Of a stretch of DNA of 64,000 nucleotides, positions 17,868-26,618 are shown one piece after another (the stretch's first letter is position 1; the number at the start of each line of letters is the position of its first letter). A model generated the notes under the pieces. The model did no database searches, was not told the DNA's origin, and saw only the letters and a program-made list of their open reading frames with translations. The stretch spans positions 1 through 64,000 of the forward strand of contig CAMWUN010000006.1 of NCBI GenBank assembly GCA_947177425.1, read 5' to 3'. Both the position numbers and the translations under genes were made by a program. The DNA comes from an uncultured bacterium (GTDB lineage Bacteria; Bacillota; Clostridia; Lachnospirales; Lachnospiraceae).

Positions 17868-18533
17868 TCACATACAAAGACTATCCCTGATGCCCCGGAC
17901 TAATACCTTTTCAATCTTATCGTACCCTGCCCGGTTAGGATGCACATGGTCTTCCAGAAATCTTTCTTCATTCTGTCTGTGGATATTCACCAGTCTCCCC
18001 ACATCTATCAGAGGAAAATGGTACCGCCATGAGGCTTCCTCCAGCGCTTTCCCGTAATCATACATGGTATGTCCTGCTTTATTCTTCAAAAAGAACGCGT
18101 CATCTGTCCGGTTTCCTCCGTCCGGCATCTCCAGCCGGAATATGGGGGTTGCCCACACAATGGGCGTCTCCGGGAATTCTGTCCGCAGGGTGGTAACGGC
18201 CGCTCTCACGGAGGCAAAGAAACTCTCTCCATCCTCATCCTCACAGGAACCTATGGGGGTTCCCCAGTACCAGTCATTACTGCCATGCCAGATGAAAATA
18301 AGATCCGGTCTTTGCATTTTCTCCCACATTTTTTCCTTGATCTGCTTTTCCATCACCGCCAGCATCCCATTAGGGGTGGCTTTGGAAAGGCCGCTGGAAC
18401 CTACTGCAAAATTGTGTAGTTCCTGCATATGGAATTCCTTTTTTAAAGCTTCCAGATAAGCCCCGTCCCCGTGGGTTCCTGTGGAAAGGCTGTCCCCGTA
18501 AATCCAAATCCGCTCCAATTTATCAACCTGCAT
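17868..18533 (-). CDS. SGNH/GDSL-family hydrolase (probable esterase)
   Basis: A 221-residue SGNH hydrolase. Block I is YGDSLSTG with the nucleophilic serine, block III is WHGSNDW, and the Asp/His pair is in EDHVHPNRAGYDKI. No signal peptide is present. The family removes acetyl or other acyl groups from carbohydrates and lipids. GGAGGAG lies 4-5 nt before the ATG at 18533; an upstream ATG at 18548 would place that site inside the gene and is rejected. Its position in the glycoside operon suggests deacylation of the imported compound. Confidence 0.85.
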   Translation of the reverse strand: MQVDKLERIWIYGDSLSTGTHGDGAYLEALKKEFHMQELHNFAVGSSGLSKATPNGMLAVMEKQIKEKMWEKMQRPDLIFIWHGSNDWYWGTPIGSCEDEDGESFFASVRAAVTTLRTEFPETPIVWATPIFRLEMPDGGNRTDDAFFLKNKAGHTMYDYGKALEEASWRYHFPLIDVGRLVNIHRQNEERFLEDHVHPNRAGYDKIEKVLVRGIRDSLCM

Positions 18534-18596
18534 CTCTCTCCTCCACACCCCTTCCCAAACTGCACGAATTCAAATACATACCCTGCCTTCGCAAAT

Positions 18597-20264
18597 TTAC
18601 AGGGAAATTTCAAATTTTGTAACGGACTGCTGTCCTTTGTTTCCGCTTACGGGGAAATCATATTCCTTCCCCTTAAATCTCACTTTCAGCAGGAATTCGT
18701 CTTTTGTCTCCACTGTAATTACCAGCTTTTCATCTATTATCCGGGCGTCAAGATCCGCCTGTTTTCCTTTAAACCAGTAGCGGTCGCATCCCACACTGCC
18801 CCCGGCCAGATAGTCTTCGTTCAGTGTCCATTCCAGATAATCCGCTCCTTCCGGCACGCACAGTCCCACACCATACTGTACATAGTAAAGGATGGGGGCA
18901 AGTCCTGACCATCCCACCATATCCGGGTGGTCGGAGTTTCCGCTGGTCAGATATTCCGGGGGATAATTTTCCCAGATAGTTCCCGTATCCTGGAATACTT
19001 TATTAAGCACCTCCAGATGGTTAACGGCAATATCCCGTGCCAGTTCCCGGAAACCGCATTTTTCCAGACCAAGGACAATCATTGCGTTGGTAGGCGCCCA
19101 GACGGACCCTGCCCAGTAGCCGCCCATGGGATCATACTCCTCCTCGTCGGCCGCCAGCACCGGTACCCTGTGCGGCCGTTTGAAAGTCTTTTCATCATCC
19201 AGCCATGCCGCCAGTCTCTTTTGCTGTTCCTTATTGGCCGTTCCTGATATCAGCGCCCAGAATGCCGCCGCGGTTTTCATGCCGCTTTGTTTTTCTTCAA
19301 AAGTCACATCGTAGAAAAAGCCGTCTTCCTCATTCCACATATATTTCTGGATGGCTTCTATAGTCTCCTCTTTATCCTTCTTAAGGAAAGCTTCCCGTTT
19401 GTCTGCATCTTTGACGGGCATATCATGGGCCTTTAATACATCCATCATGTCAAGAAGATTATTGGCGAACAATACCATCTCACAGGTAGGATCCACGCCA
19501 AATCCCAGATATTTATTGCGGGGAGAGTTGTCCATGCTTGCCCAGTCTGTCACATACAGGCCGTTTGCGTGGCGCACATGATACCGGAATGCCTTATAAT
19601 ACTGGTACAAAGGTTCCCACACCAGTTTCAGCCGCTCCACATCCCCTGTATGGACGAAACTCTGCCACTCTGCCATTGCCAAAATCGGATGATTCAGGTT
19701 GTCCAGAGTCAGATAGGGATTTTTCGGAACCTCTCTCCCAAGTTCCGGCTTATACATATCCTCATAGGAAAGGTTCGTCATCTGCTTTAGTCCCCGGAAC
19801 CCATAATGATTGTGGAAATAAGAATACAGGGGTTTGTCGTAGGCATTTACCCACAGTAAAAAGTCTTTTCCCGTATCCCGTACCATTTCCCGGGGGATTT
19901 CCCCGTCGTCAAACTGTTTACAGTAAAAATTGTCAAGGGAACAGATGCCCGGAATATATTTGTGGAACAGGTTGCAGAATAAGGTCATAAAACAGGTATC
20001 CCACAAAAAAATGTCATCATTAAAAGCTGCATCCACGAAATTGCTTACATACCCGCTTCCGTCCTTTGGCTTATGGGTATTTCCGAACAGAATCTTCACG
20101 GTATACCAGTAACAGTCGTTCCATTCAGGCTTTGCCCCAATCCTTGGATCAGGCAGGCTTTCCCTTACCTCGTCAAATACCGGTAGAGGCTTGTTGTCAT
20201 ATTCCTTTTTATCAAAAAACATTCCCCTGGGCGCGCTGTCCAAAAATGTGTAATCTCTTTCCAT
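18597..20264 (-). CDS. (alpha/alpha)6-barrel glycosidase, GH63-like (mannosyl/glucosylglycerate hydrolase type)
   Basis: A 555-residue cytosolic protein with the GH37/GH63-type toroid pattern: FLWDTCFMTLF (about 93), DWASMDNSPRN (about 243), and the late GGYWAGSVWAPTNAMIVLGL and IWENYPPEY. GH63 includes bacterial mannosylglycerate and glucosylglycerate hydrolases, and the next gene encodes a glycerate kinase, which supports a glyceryl glycoside substrate. The GTG two codons earlier is possible, but GAGG lies 5 nt before the ATG at 20264. It begins 7 bp after the kinase gene. A different alpha-glycoside target remains possible. Confidence 0.75.
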   Translation of the reverse strand: MERDYTFLDSAPRGMFFDKKEYDNKPLPVFDEVRESLPDPRIGAKPEWNDCYWYTVKILFGNTHKPKDGSGYVSNFVDAAFNDDIFLWDTCFMTLFCNLFHKYIPGICSLDNFYCKQFDDGEIPREMVRDTGKDFLLWVNAYDKPLYSYFHNHYGFRGLKQMTNLSYEDMYKPELGREVPKNPYLTLDNLNHPILAMAEWQSFVHTGDVERLKLVWEPLYQYYKAFRYHVRHANGLYVTDWASMDNSPRNKYLGFGVDPTCEMVLFANNLLDMMDVLKAHDMPVKDADKREAFLKKDKEETIEAIQKYMWNEEDGFFYDVTFEEKQSGMKTAAAFWALISGTANKEQQKRLAAWLDDEKTFKRPHRVPVLAADEEEYDPMGGYWAGSVWAPTNAMIVLGLEKCGFRELARDIAVNHLEVLNKVFQDTGTIWENYPPEYLTSGNSDHPDMVGWSGLAPILYYVQYGVGLCVPEGADYLEWTLNEDYLAGGSVGCDRYWFKGKQADLDARIIDEKLVITVETKDEFLLKVRFKGKEYDFPVSGNKGQQSVTKFEISL

Positions 20265-20271
20265 ATCCACC

Positions 20272-21417
20272 TCAAACTTTCTGCTTTTCCTGCATTTTTA
20301 TCACTCTTGCAAAATTTTCAACTGCAAAAGCCAGATTTTTTTCCGCACTGTCCAAAATAGATTCTATGGAATCATTTTTCCGCAGAATGCAGAAAATAGC
20401 AGTAATTCCGCTTTCATAATGCTGGTTGCTCTCTCCCTTGGACATTCCCACAAAGGCTATCACAGGTTTCCCGTACTTCTTGGCAATCCGGGCGATGCCC
20501 ACCGGCACCTTTCCCTCCAGACTCTGGGCGTCCATGGAGCCTTCCCCTGTAAGCACATAATCACATTCTTTTATCTTTTCTTCTATGTTCATGGATTCAA
20601 TCAGATATTTGGAGCCGCTGATATACTTTGCGTCACAGATGCCGTACAGGGCGCACCCGATTCCTCCGGCGGCGCCTGCCCCTGCAATATCCGATATCTT
20701 TCTTCCTGCAGCTTCATTCATCCTTGCGGCGTAATTTTCCATTCCAAGTTCCAGTTCGTCCAGCATCGCCTGTGTTGCGCCTTTCTGGGCGCCGAATACG
20801 CGGGTGGCTCCCCCCGGTCCAAGGAGCGGGCTTTTCACATCATAAAGGACAATCACTTCTATATTCTTCATCTTTTCTTTTGGCGCCGATAAATCCATAT
20901 TTCTAATCTGCCTCAGCCCTCTTCCGCCCCGGTCTATTTCCTTTCCCTGGCCGTCGGTAAGTTTTGCCCCAAGAGCTGAAAGCATCCCGCAGCCCCCGTC
21001 ATTGGTCACGGTCCCTCCCAGCGTAAGAATAAGCTGGCGGCATCCCATACTGATGGCATGGTTAATCAGTTCCCCGACCCCATAGGATGATGCCATCATG
21101 GGATTCTTTTCTTCGGAATGAATCAGCATGATTCCGCAGGCTTTCGCCACTTCAATGACCGCCTTTTTCTGTTCCTCAAACCAGACGAATCCAGAATCAA
21201 TCTTTTTCCCTAAAGGATTTTCAACCACACACTGTACAATTTCCCCTGCACCGCACATCCTCAGGCAGTCCGCCGTTCCTTCTCCTCCGTCCGCCATAGG
21301 CAGAATCTCGCACTGGGCCTCGGGCAGCACCTTATGGATGGCGTTCTTCATCACCTCTGCGGCCTCCTGTGCAGACATGCTTCCTTTGTATGAATCCGGG
21401 GTTATAAGAAATTTCAT
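20272..21417 (-). CDS. Glycerate kinase (GlxK/GarK family)
   Basis: A 381-residue kinase that phosphorylates D-glycerate, giving 2-phosphoglycerate in the GarK/GlxK group. Diagnostic segments are FLITPDSYKGSMSAQEAA at the N-terminus, MADGGEGTADCL, GGTVTNDGGCGMLSALG and YVLTGEGSMDAQSLEGK. AAGGAG lies before the ATG at 21417; the open frame extends upstream but without a site. It lies between the ABC ATPase gene (24 bp away) and the GH63-like gene. In E. coli garK is controlled by CdaR; a CdaR-type regulator is encoded 5 kb to the right, which supports glycerate as a catabolite of this locus. Confidence 0.92.
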   Translation of the reverse strand: MKFLITPDSYKGSMSAQEAAEVMKNAIHKVLPEAQCEILPMADGGEGTADCLRMCGAGEIVQCVVENPLGKKIDSGFVWFEEQKKAVIEVAKACGIMLIHSEEKNPMMASSYGVGELINHAISMGCRQLILTLGGTVTNDGGCGMLSALGAKLTDGQGKEIDRGGRGLRQIRNMDLSAPKEKMKNIEVIVLYDVKSPLLGPGGATRVFGAQKGATQAMLDELELGMENYAARMNEAAGRKISDIAGAGAAGGIGCALYGICDAKYISGSKYLIESMNIEEKIKECDYVLTGEGSMDAQSLEGKVPVGIARIAKKYGKPVIAFVGMSKGESNQHYESGITAIFCILRKNDSIESILDSAEKNLAFAVENFARVIKMQEKQKV

Positions 21418-21440
21418 TGTTTCTGTCTCCTTACCTACAC

Positions 21441-22547
21441 TCACTTGATTCTCTTCGTGGTTTCCCTGTCAAAAAACATAACCATCTCATTTTTTACGTA
21501 ACATGAAACCTTAGTCCCGGGCTTCATATCCATATAGTCCACCGTGTGAATCTTCACGTTCTGGTTAGTCCCAATTCTGGTAATCAGGATGGAATGGGAA
21601 CCCTGAGGCTCAATAAAGTCAATCTCCGCATCGCACAGGTATCCTTCCCCTTCCTTCTTCTGGGGCGATATCCCAATATATTCAGGCCGGATTCCCATAT
21701 CCACTTCTTTGCCCACATAGTCCGCAAGAGCCTGATGCAGGGAAGCAGGCACCTTGTAATAAAAGCCCTCTCCCTTTGCGTATATTTCTTTTCCTTCTTT
21801 AATAATAGAAGCGTCAAAGAAGTTGGTAGGCGGAGTGCCAATAAATTCCGCAACAAAGCGGGTAGCGCTGTCCTGATAAACCTCCATGGGAGTTCCTATC
21901 TGCTCGATCTTCCCTTTGTACATAACCACAATCCGGTCCGCCATACTCATGGCTTCCGACTGGTCATGGGTAACAAAAATGCTGGTGGAACCCTGCTGGG
22001 TATGGATTCTTTTCAACTCTGTCCTCATGGTGACGCGCAGCTTTGCATCCAGATTGGATAAAGGCTCATCCATAAGGAACAGCCTGGGTTCCACAACAAT
22101 GGCTCTGGACACCGCAACTCTCTGCCGCTGGCCTCCTGACATCTGGGCAGGGTATCTCTTTAAAAGCCCCTGAATTTCCGTGGCCTCAGCAGCCTTTTCC
22201 ACTCTTCTTTTAATCTCATCCTTTGGAAGCTTCTGGAGTTTTAAAGGATAGGCAATATTGTCATACACTGTCATATGGGGCCATACCGCATAACTCTGGA
22301 AAATCATGGACACACCCCTCTCCCTTGGAAGCTTATTGACAATGCTTTCCCCGTCAATGGTAATGTCCCCTCCAGTGATTTCCTCAAGACCGGATATCAT
22401 TCGGATGGTAGTAGTCTTCCCACACCCGGAAGGCCCCAGGAATACAATAAATTCTCCTTTTTCTATGGAAAGGTTCATGTCATTTACAATAAGCGGCCCG
22501 TTTGCCGTATATTTTTTCTGTAAGTTCTTAATCTCTAAATAACTCAT
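21441..22547 (-). CDS. Sugar ABC transporter ATP-binding protein (UgpC/MsmK/YcjV type)
   Basis: A 368-residue nucleotide-binding subunit. Walker A GPSGCGKTT, signature MSGGQRQRVAV, Walker B LFLMDEPLSN and the switch histidine in FVTHDQSEAM are all intact. A C-terminal TOBE/MalK-like domain follows from about 240. GGAGG lies 12 nt before the ATG at 22547. It belongs with the two permeases and the binding protein to its right and is the counterpart of YcjV. Confidence 0.93.
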   Translation of the reverse strand: MSYLEIKNLQKKYTANGPLIVNDMNLSIEKGEFIVFLGPSGCGKTTTIRMISGLEEITGGDITIDGESIVNKLPRERGVSMIFQSYAVWPHMTVYDNIAYPLKLQKLPKDEIKRRVEKAAEATEIQGLLKRYPAQMSGGQRQRVAVSRAIVVEPRLFLMDEPLSNLDAKLRVTMRTELKRIHTQQGSTSIFVTHDQSEAMSMADRIVVMYKGKIEQIGTPMEVYQDSATRFVAEFIGTPPTNFFDASIIKEGKEIYAKGEGFYYKVPASLHQALADYVGKEVDMGIRPEYIGISPQKKEGEGYLCDAEIDFIEPQGSHSILITRIGTNQNVKIHTVDYMDMKPGTKVSCYVKNEMVMFFDRETTKRIK

Positions 22548-22633
22548 ATTTCGCTCTTTCCTCCATTTCTGCTCCGGTACAGCCCTGCATAAAACATATG
22601 GTTCATCCGCATGGGTTATACTGGTTTTCACGG

Positions 22634-23683
22634 TTATAATTCAACGCCGCCCCACATCTGTCCGATGTATTTGCGGATAATAAAGGTAAATACCAGCGCC
22701 GGTATAATCAGCACAATGCTGCCTGCCGCCGCATACTGGATGCCGCTGGAGGTGGTGCCGATCGCCTTATACACAACCAGCGCAAGGGTCTGGTTCTCGT
22801 TAGTAAGAATCAACGCTGAAATGGTATCATTCCATGCTGTCAAAAAAGAGTACATGGAGCTTGCCGCCATTGCGGGAAATGCCATGGGCAGGGTAATTTT
22901 CATAAAAGTCTGCACACTGTTTGCCCCGAAAACAAAGGAAGCTTCCTCAAGTTCCTTGTTAATGCCAATGAAAATACTGCTGGTAATCCAGGAAGTCAGG
23001 GCAATATTGGGTATGGAATACAGGAAGGCAAGACCTAACATGGTGTCATAAAGCCCCATCTTAATCAGCATCACCGCCATAGGTATACTTATGCCTACTG
23101 TAGGGAACATTCTGACTATTAAAAGACCAACATTAATCTGCTCCCTTCCTTTGAATTTGTACCTTGCAATTGCGTACCCTGCAAGACTCCCTAAGGACAG
23201 GGATATCAGAATCGTGTACAGGGATACAATAATACTATTTTTCAGGGCAGGCCCTGCGTTGGGCACAATTTTGAAAAACTGCCTGAAATTATAGAACATA
23301 TCCTTCTTAAAGGTAAATTCCCTTGCCCCTTCCGTACGGGTCTTCGCAAATTCCTCTAAAAGTTCGTCCCCGTCAATAGTCACTGCATACTGTCTTGCAA
23401 AATGCTTTTCCAGTTTTGATGCGCTGTTTGTGGTGATAATGGAGGTGTACCCATTGCCATCCTTGTAATCGTAAAACAGTTCATACTTTCCGCCCTCTTC
23501 CGGCTCCACATACACCGTCACCTCACCGGAAGGAAACATCCGCTTGGGGAACTGGGTCATTTCCGTCGCATTGGAAAAAGAAACGGTAATAAAGAACAGT
23601 AACGGTATGGTAACTAACATGACCATTCCTGCCAGTATAATTGCAAAAACACATTTTTGTACTGCGCTTAATCTATCCATCAT
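22634..23683 (-). CDS. Carbohydrate ABC transporter permease (UgpE/MalG type) with an outer insert
   Basis: A 349-residue permease with about six membrane segments. The EAA loop is EASFVFGANSVQTFMKITLP. Between TM1 (about 13-33) and TM2 (about 147-170) there is an extracytoplasmic insert of more than 100 residues (FPSGEVTVYVEPEEGG and onwards), longer than the usual MalG periplasmic loop. It overlaps the first permease gene by 4 bp (ATGA), which implies translational coupling. Counterpart of YcjP. Confidence 0.9.
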   Translation of the reverse strand: MMDRLSAVQKCVFAIILAGMVMLVTIPLLFFITVSFSNATEMTQFPKRMFPSGEVTVYVEPEEGGKYELFYDYKDGNGYTSIITTNSASKLEKHFARQYAVTIDGDELLEEFAKTRTEGAREFTFKKDMFYNFRQFFKIVPNAGPALKNSIIVSLYTILISLSLGSLAGYAIARYKFKGREQINVGLLIVRMFPTVGISIPMAVMLIKMGLYDTMLGLAFLYSIPNIALTSWITSSIFIGINKELEEASFVFGANSVQTFMKITLPMAFPAMAASSMYSFLTAWNDTISALILTNENQTLALVVYKAIGTTSSGIQYAAAGSIVLIIPALVFTFIIRKYIGQMWGGVEL

Positions 23684-24573
23684 CCTTCCTCACCTCCCCC
23701 TGCAATCCTGTTTCTGTTAGATACCCTTAAGTAAACCACGGTTGCCAGAAGCACCACGATTGTGGTCAGGAAGGAGTAAGTGTAAGCCAGCTTCGTACTG
23801 GTGTCCACTCCCGGAATCGCATCCACATAAAAGGCAATCCGTTCAACCAGAAACGGCGCTTTTGAGTAGCCAAGCACCATAACCGCTATGGACCATACCT
23901 GAACCGCCGCAATCATACGCATGATAACAGAGGTTGTTATGGAGGGTTTCAGAATCGGTAATGTAATATCTTTTAAAATCTGCCATTTGTTCGCGCCAAA
24001 GGTATAGGCTGCTTCCTTCAGTTCCCTCTGCAGTCCCTGCAGGCCTGCAATGAGAATAATCATGACCGAAGGCGTCACTGTCCAGGTATCAATTGCAATC
24101 AGTAATAAAATAGCGTTGAACCCTTCTGCATTCATGAACACAATAGGCTGATCGATTATGTGCAAATTCATAAGCAACGAATTAATCCATCCGTCCTTTA
24201 CAAGTCCGGTCTTCCACAAAATAGCCGTAGCCGTAGGCGTGATTGCCATGGGAATCATGGAGACGAACATCAAAAGTTTGGAACCGGTAAATTTTCTCGA
24301 TAATAATAAGGCAAGAACTAATGCGATGATATACTGCAGAATTACAGAAATCGCTGCAAAAGCCGCTGTGTTGAGAACTGATTCAGAAAACAGTTCTGAC
24401 TGGAACATCAGCTTTAAATTTTCAGTAAGTGTAAAGCCCCCATCCATTCCAATAAATACTTCTCTTACTCCCGACACCACCGGCGCAAGCCAAAATACTG
24501 CATAATAAATAAATATGGGAAATAATAACAGATAGGGAGTTGCTTTCTTGGGAACTTTTAAACTTTTATGCAT
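23680..24573 (-). CDS. Carbohydrate ABC transporter permease (UgpA/MalF type)
   Basis: A 297-residue inner-membrane permease with six segments and the EAA motif EAAYTFGANKWQILKDITLP. AAGGAG lies 9 nt before the ATG. It follows the binding-protein gene after a 132-bp gap that holds a strong stem-loop, the usual way of making more binding protein than permease. Counterpart of YcjO. Confidence 0.92.
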   Translation of the reverse strand: MHKSLKVPKKATPYLLLFPIFIYYAVFWLAPVVSGVREVFIGMDGGFTLTENLKLMFQSELFSESVLNTAAFAAISVILQYIIALVLALLLSRKFTGSKLLMFVSMIPMAITPTATAILWKTGLVKDGWINSLLMNLHIIDQPIVFMNAEGFNAILLLIAIDTWTVTPSVMIILIAGLQGLQRELKEAAYTFGANKWQILKDITLPILKPSITTSVIMRMIAAVQVWSIAVMVLGYSKAPFLVERIAFYVDAIPGVDTSTKLAYTYSFLTTIVVLLATVVYLRVSNRNRIAGGGEEG

Positions 24574-24622
24574 TTTCAGCTTCTCCTTTCCTTAACGGTG
24601 TTGTTTTTGTTTATATAAGCTG

Positions 24623-24647
24623 GGGGGCTGAATTTATCAGCACCCCC
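24623..24647 (-). terminator. Stem-loop between binding-protein and permease genes
   Basis: GGGGGCTGA and TCAG-CA-CCCCC pair around ATTTA. No U-run follows on the minus strand, so it is more likely a partial terminator or 3-prime stabiliser of the binding-protein mRNA than a full stop. Confidence 0.55.
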
Positions 24648-24705
24648 GGCAAATTTATGAACATATGGATAATCCGCCAAATACGGCATCCGTTGTGTGA
24701 TACAA

Positions 24706-26076
24706 TTACTCTGTGATATACAGCGCTTCCAATTCCGCCTGTTTTCCGCTTAAGAAATCGTCGCTGGGCGCTGCCTTGGTGCTAAGAATCTCGTTGAAGA
24801 TATCACCGTAAAGCAGTTTTACTGCATTCCAGTCAGAGTACTCTGTGGAAGGAACGCCGCTTACAATGGCTGTGTCAAGAATGTTGATACCTGCCTGCAT
24901 AACTACGTCTTCGTCTGTCAGAATGTCGCCTACCTGTGCAATAGGGCTTAAAGCGCCGCCATAATTGGAGCAGAAGCTGTAATTTACTTCGGGCCTTGCA
25001 ATATATTCAATAAACGCTTCTGCAAGATCTGCGTGGGGCGCGCCGTTCTGGATGCCATAGCACCATGCTCCTGAAGTGGAGCCTACTCCTGTACTTCCGC
25101 TGGGTGCCGCGCCAATGACAAAGTTATTGGGTGCTGCATTATAGCTTGTACCTGCTGGAGCCATGTGGGAGAAAGCAAGCCATACATCGCCGCTGTTCAT
25201 AGGCTCGGTCACTGCCGTGTACTGATCCTGCTCTGCATAAAAGCCGTCTCCTGCCGCAATCTTTGCAACAACTTCCATAGCGCTCTTGAATCCGTCAGAA
25301 GTAAATTCGGGGAAAGAACCGCCGTAAGCAAGGCTCATGCCTCCCATGGGATAGAGAAGCTGGGAACCTGTCATGTTGGAAGGCATCATGGTTTTTCCTG
25401 TGCCTTCCCCTTCTGCGATTGCCACTGCCCAGTCAGCATACTGTTCCCAGGTAATACCGGAAACCACGTCCTCTTTAGTCAGTCCGTCGGGAAGATAATC
25501 CAAAGCCTTTACATTGGCAATGAGCACATATACGTCAAAGGAATTGGGAACAAAATATCTCTTTCCGTCCTTGTTGGTAGTTCCGTCAAACATACTTGTA
25601 TAAGTGGAGCCTGTCCCGTCAACAACAGCCGTGATATCCTGCATCCATCCGCCGTTTACATAAGGCGCCATGTTTGCGGTATCTGCATAAATAACGTCGG
25701 TTACGATATTGCCGGATTCCTGCTCCGTCTTGATTTTGGTAATGGCGTCAGCCTGTGCAACAAAGTCAACATTAACTGTCACGCCGTATTCCTCTTCAAA
25801 GTCTGCAAAATACTCATCCATCAAATATTCTTTCTCATGAACCTCGGGAGTTCCGCTGTAAAGAATCGTCAGTTCTGTGGATGTGATTTCACTTCCTGCC
25901 GCCTCCTCTCCGCCGTCTTCCTCCGCTTCAGGAGCCTGTGCATTTTCAGTTTCTTTTTCTTCAACATTTTCATTAGCCGGCGTTGTGGAAGGCGCGCTGT
26001 CCTTAGAACCTCCGCATCCTGCTAAAGAAGATGCAACCATACCCATTGTCAGTAAAATCGCTAATCTCTTTTTCAT
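24706..26076 (-). CDS. Sugar ABC transporter substrate-binding lipoprotein
   Basis: A 456-residue lipoprotein. The signal peptide ends in SSLAGCGG with the lipidated cysteine at residue 21, followed by an acidic, low-complexity linker (about 25-65) and a family 1 binding-protein fold (AFSHMAPAGTSYNAAPNN, STSGAWCYGIQNGAPHADLAEAF). AAAGGAG precedes the ATG at 26076. It is the first gene of the transporter/catabolic operon and counterpart of YcjN. Ligand inferred as a glycoside from the downstream enzymes. Confidence 0.92.
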   Translation of the reverse strand: MKKRLAILLTMGMVASSLAGCGGSKDSAPSTTPANENVEEKETENAQAPEAEEDGGEEAAGSEITSTELTILYSGTPEVHEKEYLMDEYFADFEEEYGVTVNVDFVAQADAITKIKTEQESGNIVTDVIYADTANMAPYVNGGWMQDITAVVDGTGSTYTSMFDGTTNKDGKRYFVPNSFDVYVLIANVKALDYLPDGLTKEDVVSGITWEQYADWAVAIAEGEGTGKTMMPSNMTGSQLLYPMGGMSLAYGGSFPEFTSDGFKSAMEVVAKIAAGDGFYAEQDQYTAVTEPMNSGDVWLAFSHMAPAGTSYNAAPNNFVIGAAPSGSTGVGSTSGAWCYGIQNGAPHADLAEAFIEYIARPEVNYSFCSNYGGALSPIAQVGDILTDEDVVMQAGINILDTAIVSGVPSTEYSDWNAVKLLYGDIFNEILSTKAAPSDDFLSGKQAELEALYITE

Positions 26077-26174
26077 ACTTTTCTCTCCTTTAATACATTT
26101 GTTTGTTGTTATGAAAGTCATTTTATCTTCTTTATGCCCAATTATCAATGTTAAAAGACACATAGTTTTTTGTC

Positions 26175-26192
26175 ATTTTAGTGCATTTGCAC
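26175..26192 (-). promoter_or_regulatory. Palindromic operator candidate upstream of the transporter operon
   Basis: GTGCATTTGCAC (26181-26192) is a perfect 5-2-5 palindrome. Directly beside it, on the minus strand, is TAAAAT (26180-26175), a plausible -10, so the palindrome would fill the spacer region. No good -35 is seen, which fits an activator-dependent promoter. The CdaR-type protein encoded nearby is a candidate, but this is unproven. Confidence 0.4.
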
Positions 26193-26218
26193 AATCGCAA
26201 GAATATACACTTTTGGCA

Positions 26219-26341
26219 AAAGTAAAATGGACGAAAAGGAATTTAAAAATGTATGAATACTTTGACCGCCTTATTTCTGCCCGGCGTGCAACAAAACTTG
26301 AGAAAGAGAGGTATGAGTATGGCGAAAGTTACGATGAATAG
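26219..26341 (+). pseudogene. Internally deleted BrnT-type toxin remnant
   Basis: A short frame ends in DRLISARRATKLEKERYEYG, the C-terminal signature of BrnT ribonuclease toxins (compare the ISMRPASRQERSVYE type of end). Immediately before it, KVKWTKRNLK resembles the BrnT N-terminus (I-x-W-D-x-x-K-N-L). The roughly 50 residues normally between these are missing, so the toxin is probably inactive. The stop codon overlaps the antitoxin gene, as in intact brnTA operons. Confidence 0.6.
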
Positions 26342-26600
26342 TCTGCCGGCTGAATTGACGCCGGAAGAAATGGCTGAACTTGAAGAGGCTGAAAAAATGC
26401 CTATAACATTTGATGGGGATTGTCCGGAAATGACAAATGATATGCTAAAGCAATTCCATAGAATGGATAAGGTTGCGATTAAAATATCGCCAGACAACAT
26501 GAAGAAAATCAAGTCATTAGGACCTGATTATTTAAATATTCTTAGTCATTTATTGGATTTAGCGCTCAATGATGCAGAATTAGTAAAGAAATGTCTGTGA
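26319..26600 (+). CDS. BrnA-type antitoxin
   Basis: A 93-residue protein. The N-terminal half is acidic (PEEMAELEEAEKMPITFDGD), followed by a ribbon-helix-helix-like segment (KVAIKISPDNMKKIKSLGPDYLNILSHLL) and the end LVKKCL, matching BrnA-like antitoxins of Firmicutes. GAGAGG lies 7 nt before the ATG at 26319; an ATG two codons earlier is possible. It overlaps a degraded brnT in the -/+ frame arrangement of the family, so this is an orphan antitoxin, perhaps retained as a repressor. Followed by a stem-loop at 26619-26656. Confidence 0.7.
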   Translation: MAKVTMNSLPAELTPEEMAELEEAEKMPITFDGDCPEMTNDMLKQFHRMDKVAIKISPDNMKKIKSLGPDYLNILSHLLDLALNDAELVKKCL

Positions 26601-26618
26601 GCCACCAGCTTACAGTCA

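Noticed and set aside
25877-26341. A 154-codon plus-strand frame over the start of the binding-protein gene
   Set aside because: Most of it is antisense to the signal peptide and linker of the binding protein; only its last 40 codons, the BrnT-like remnant, are meaningful.
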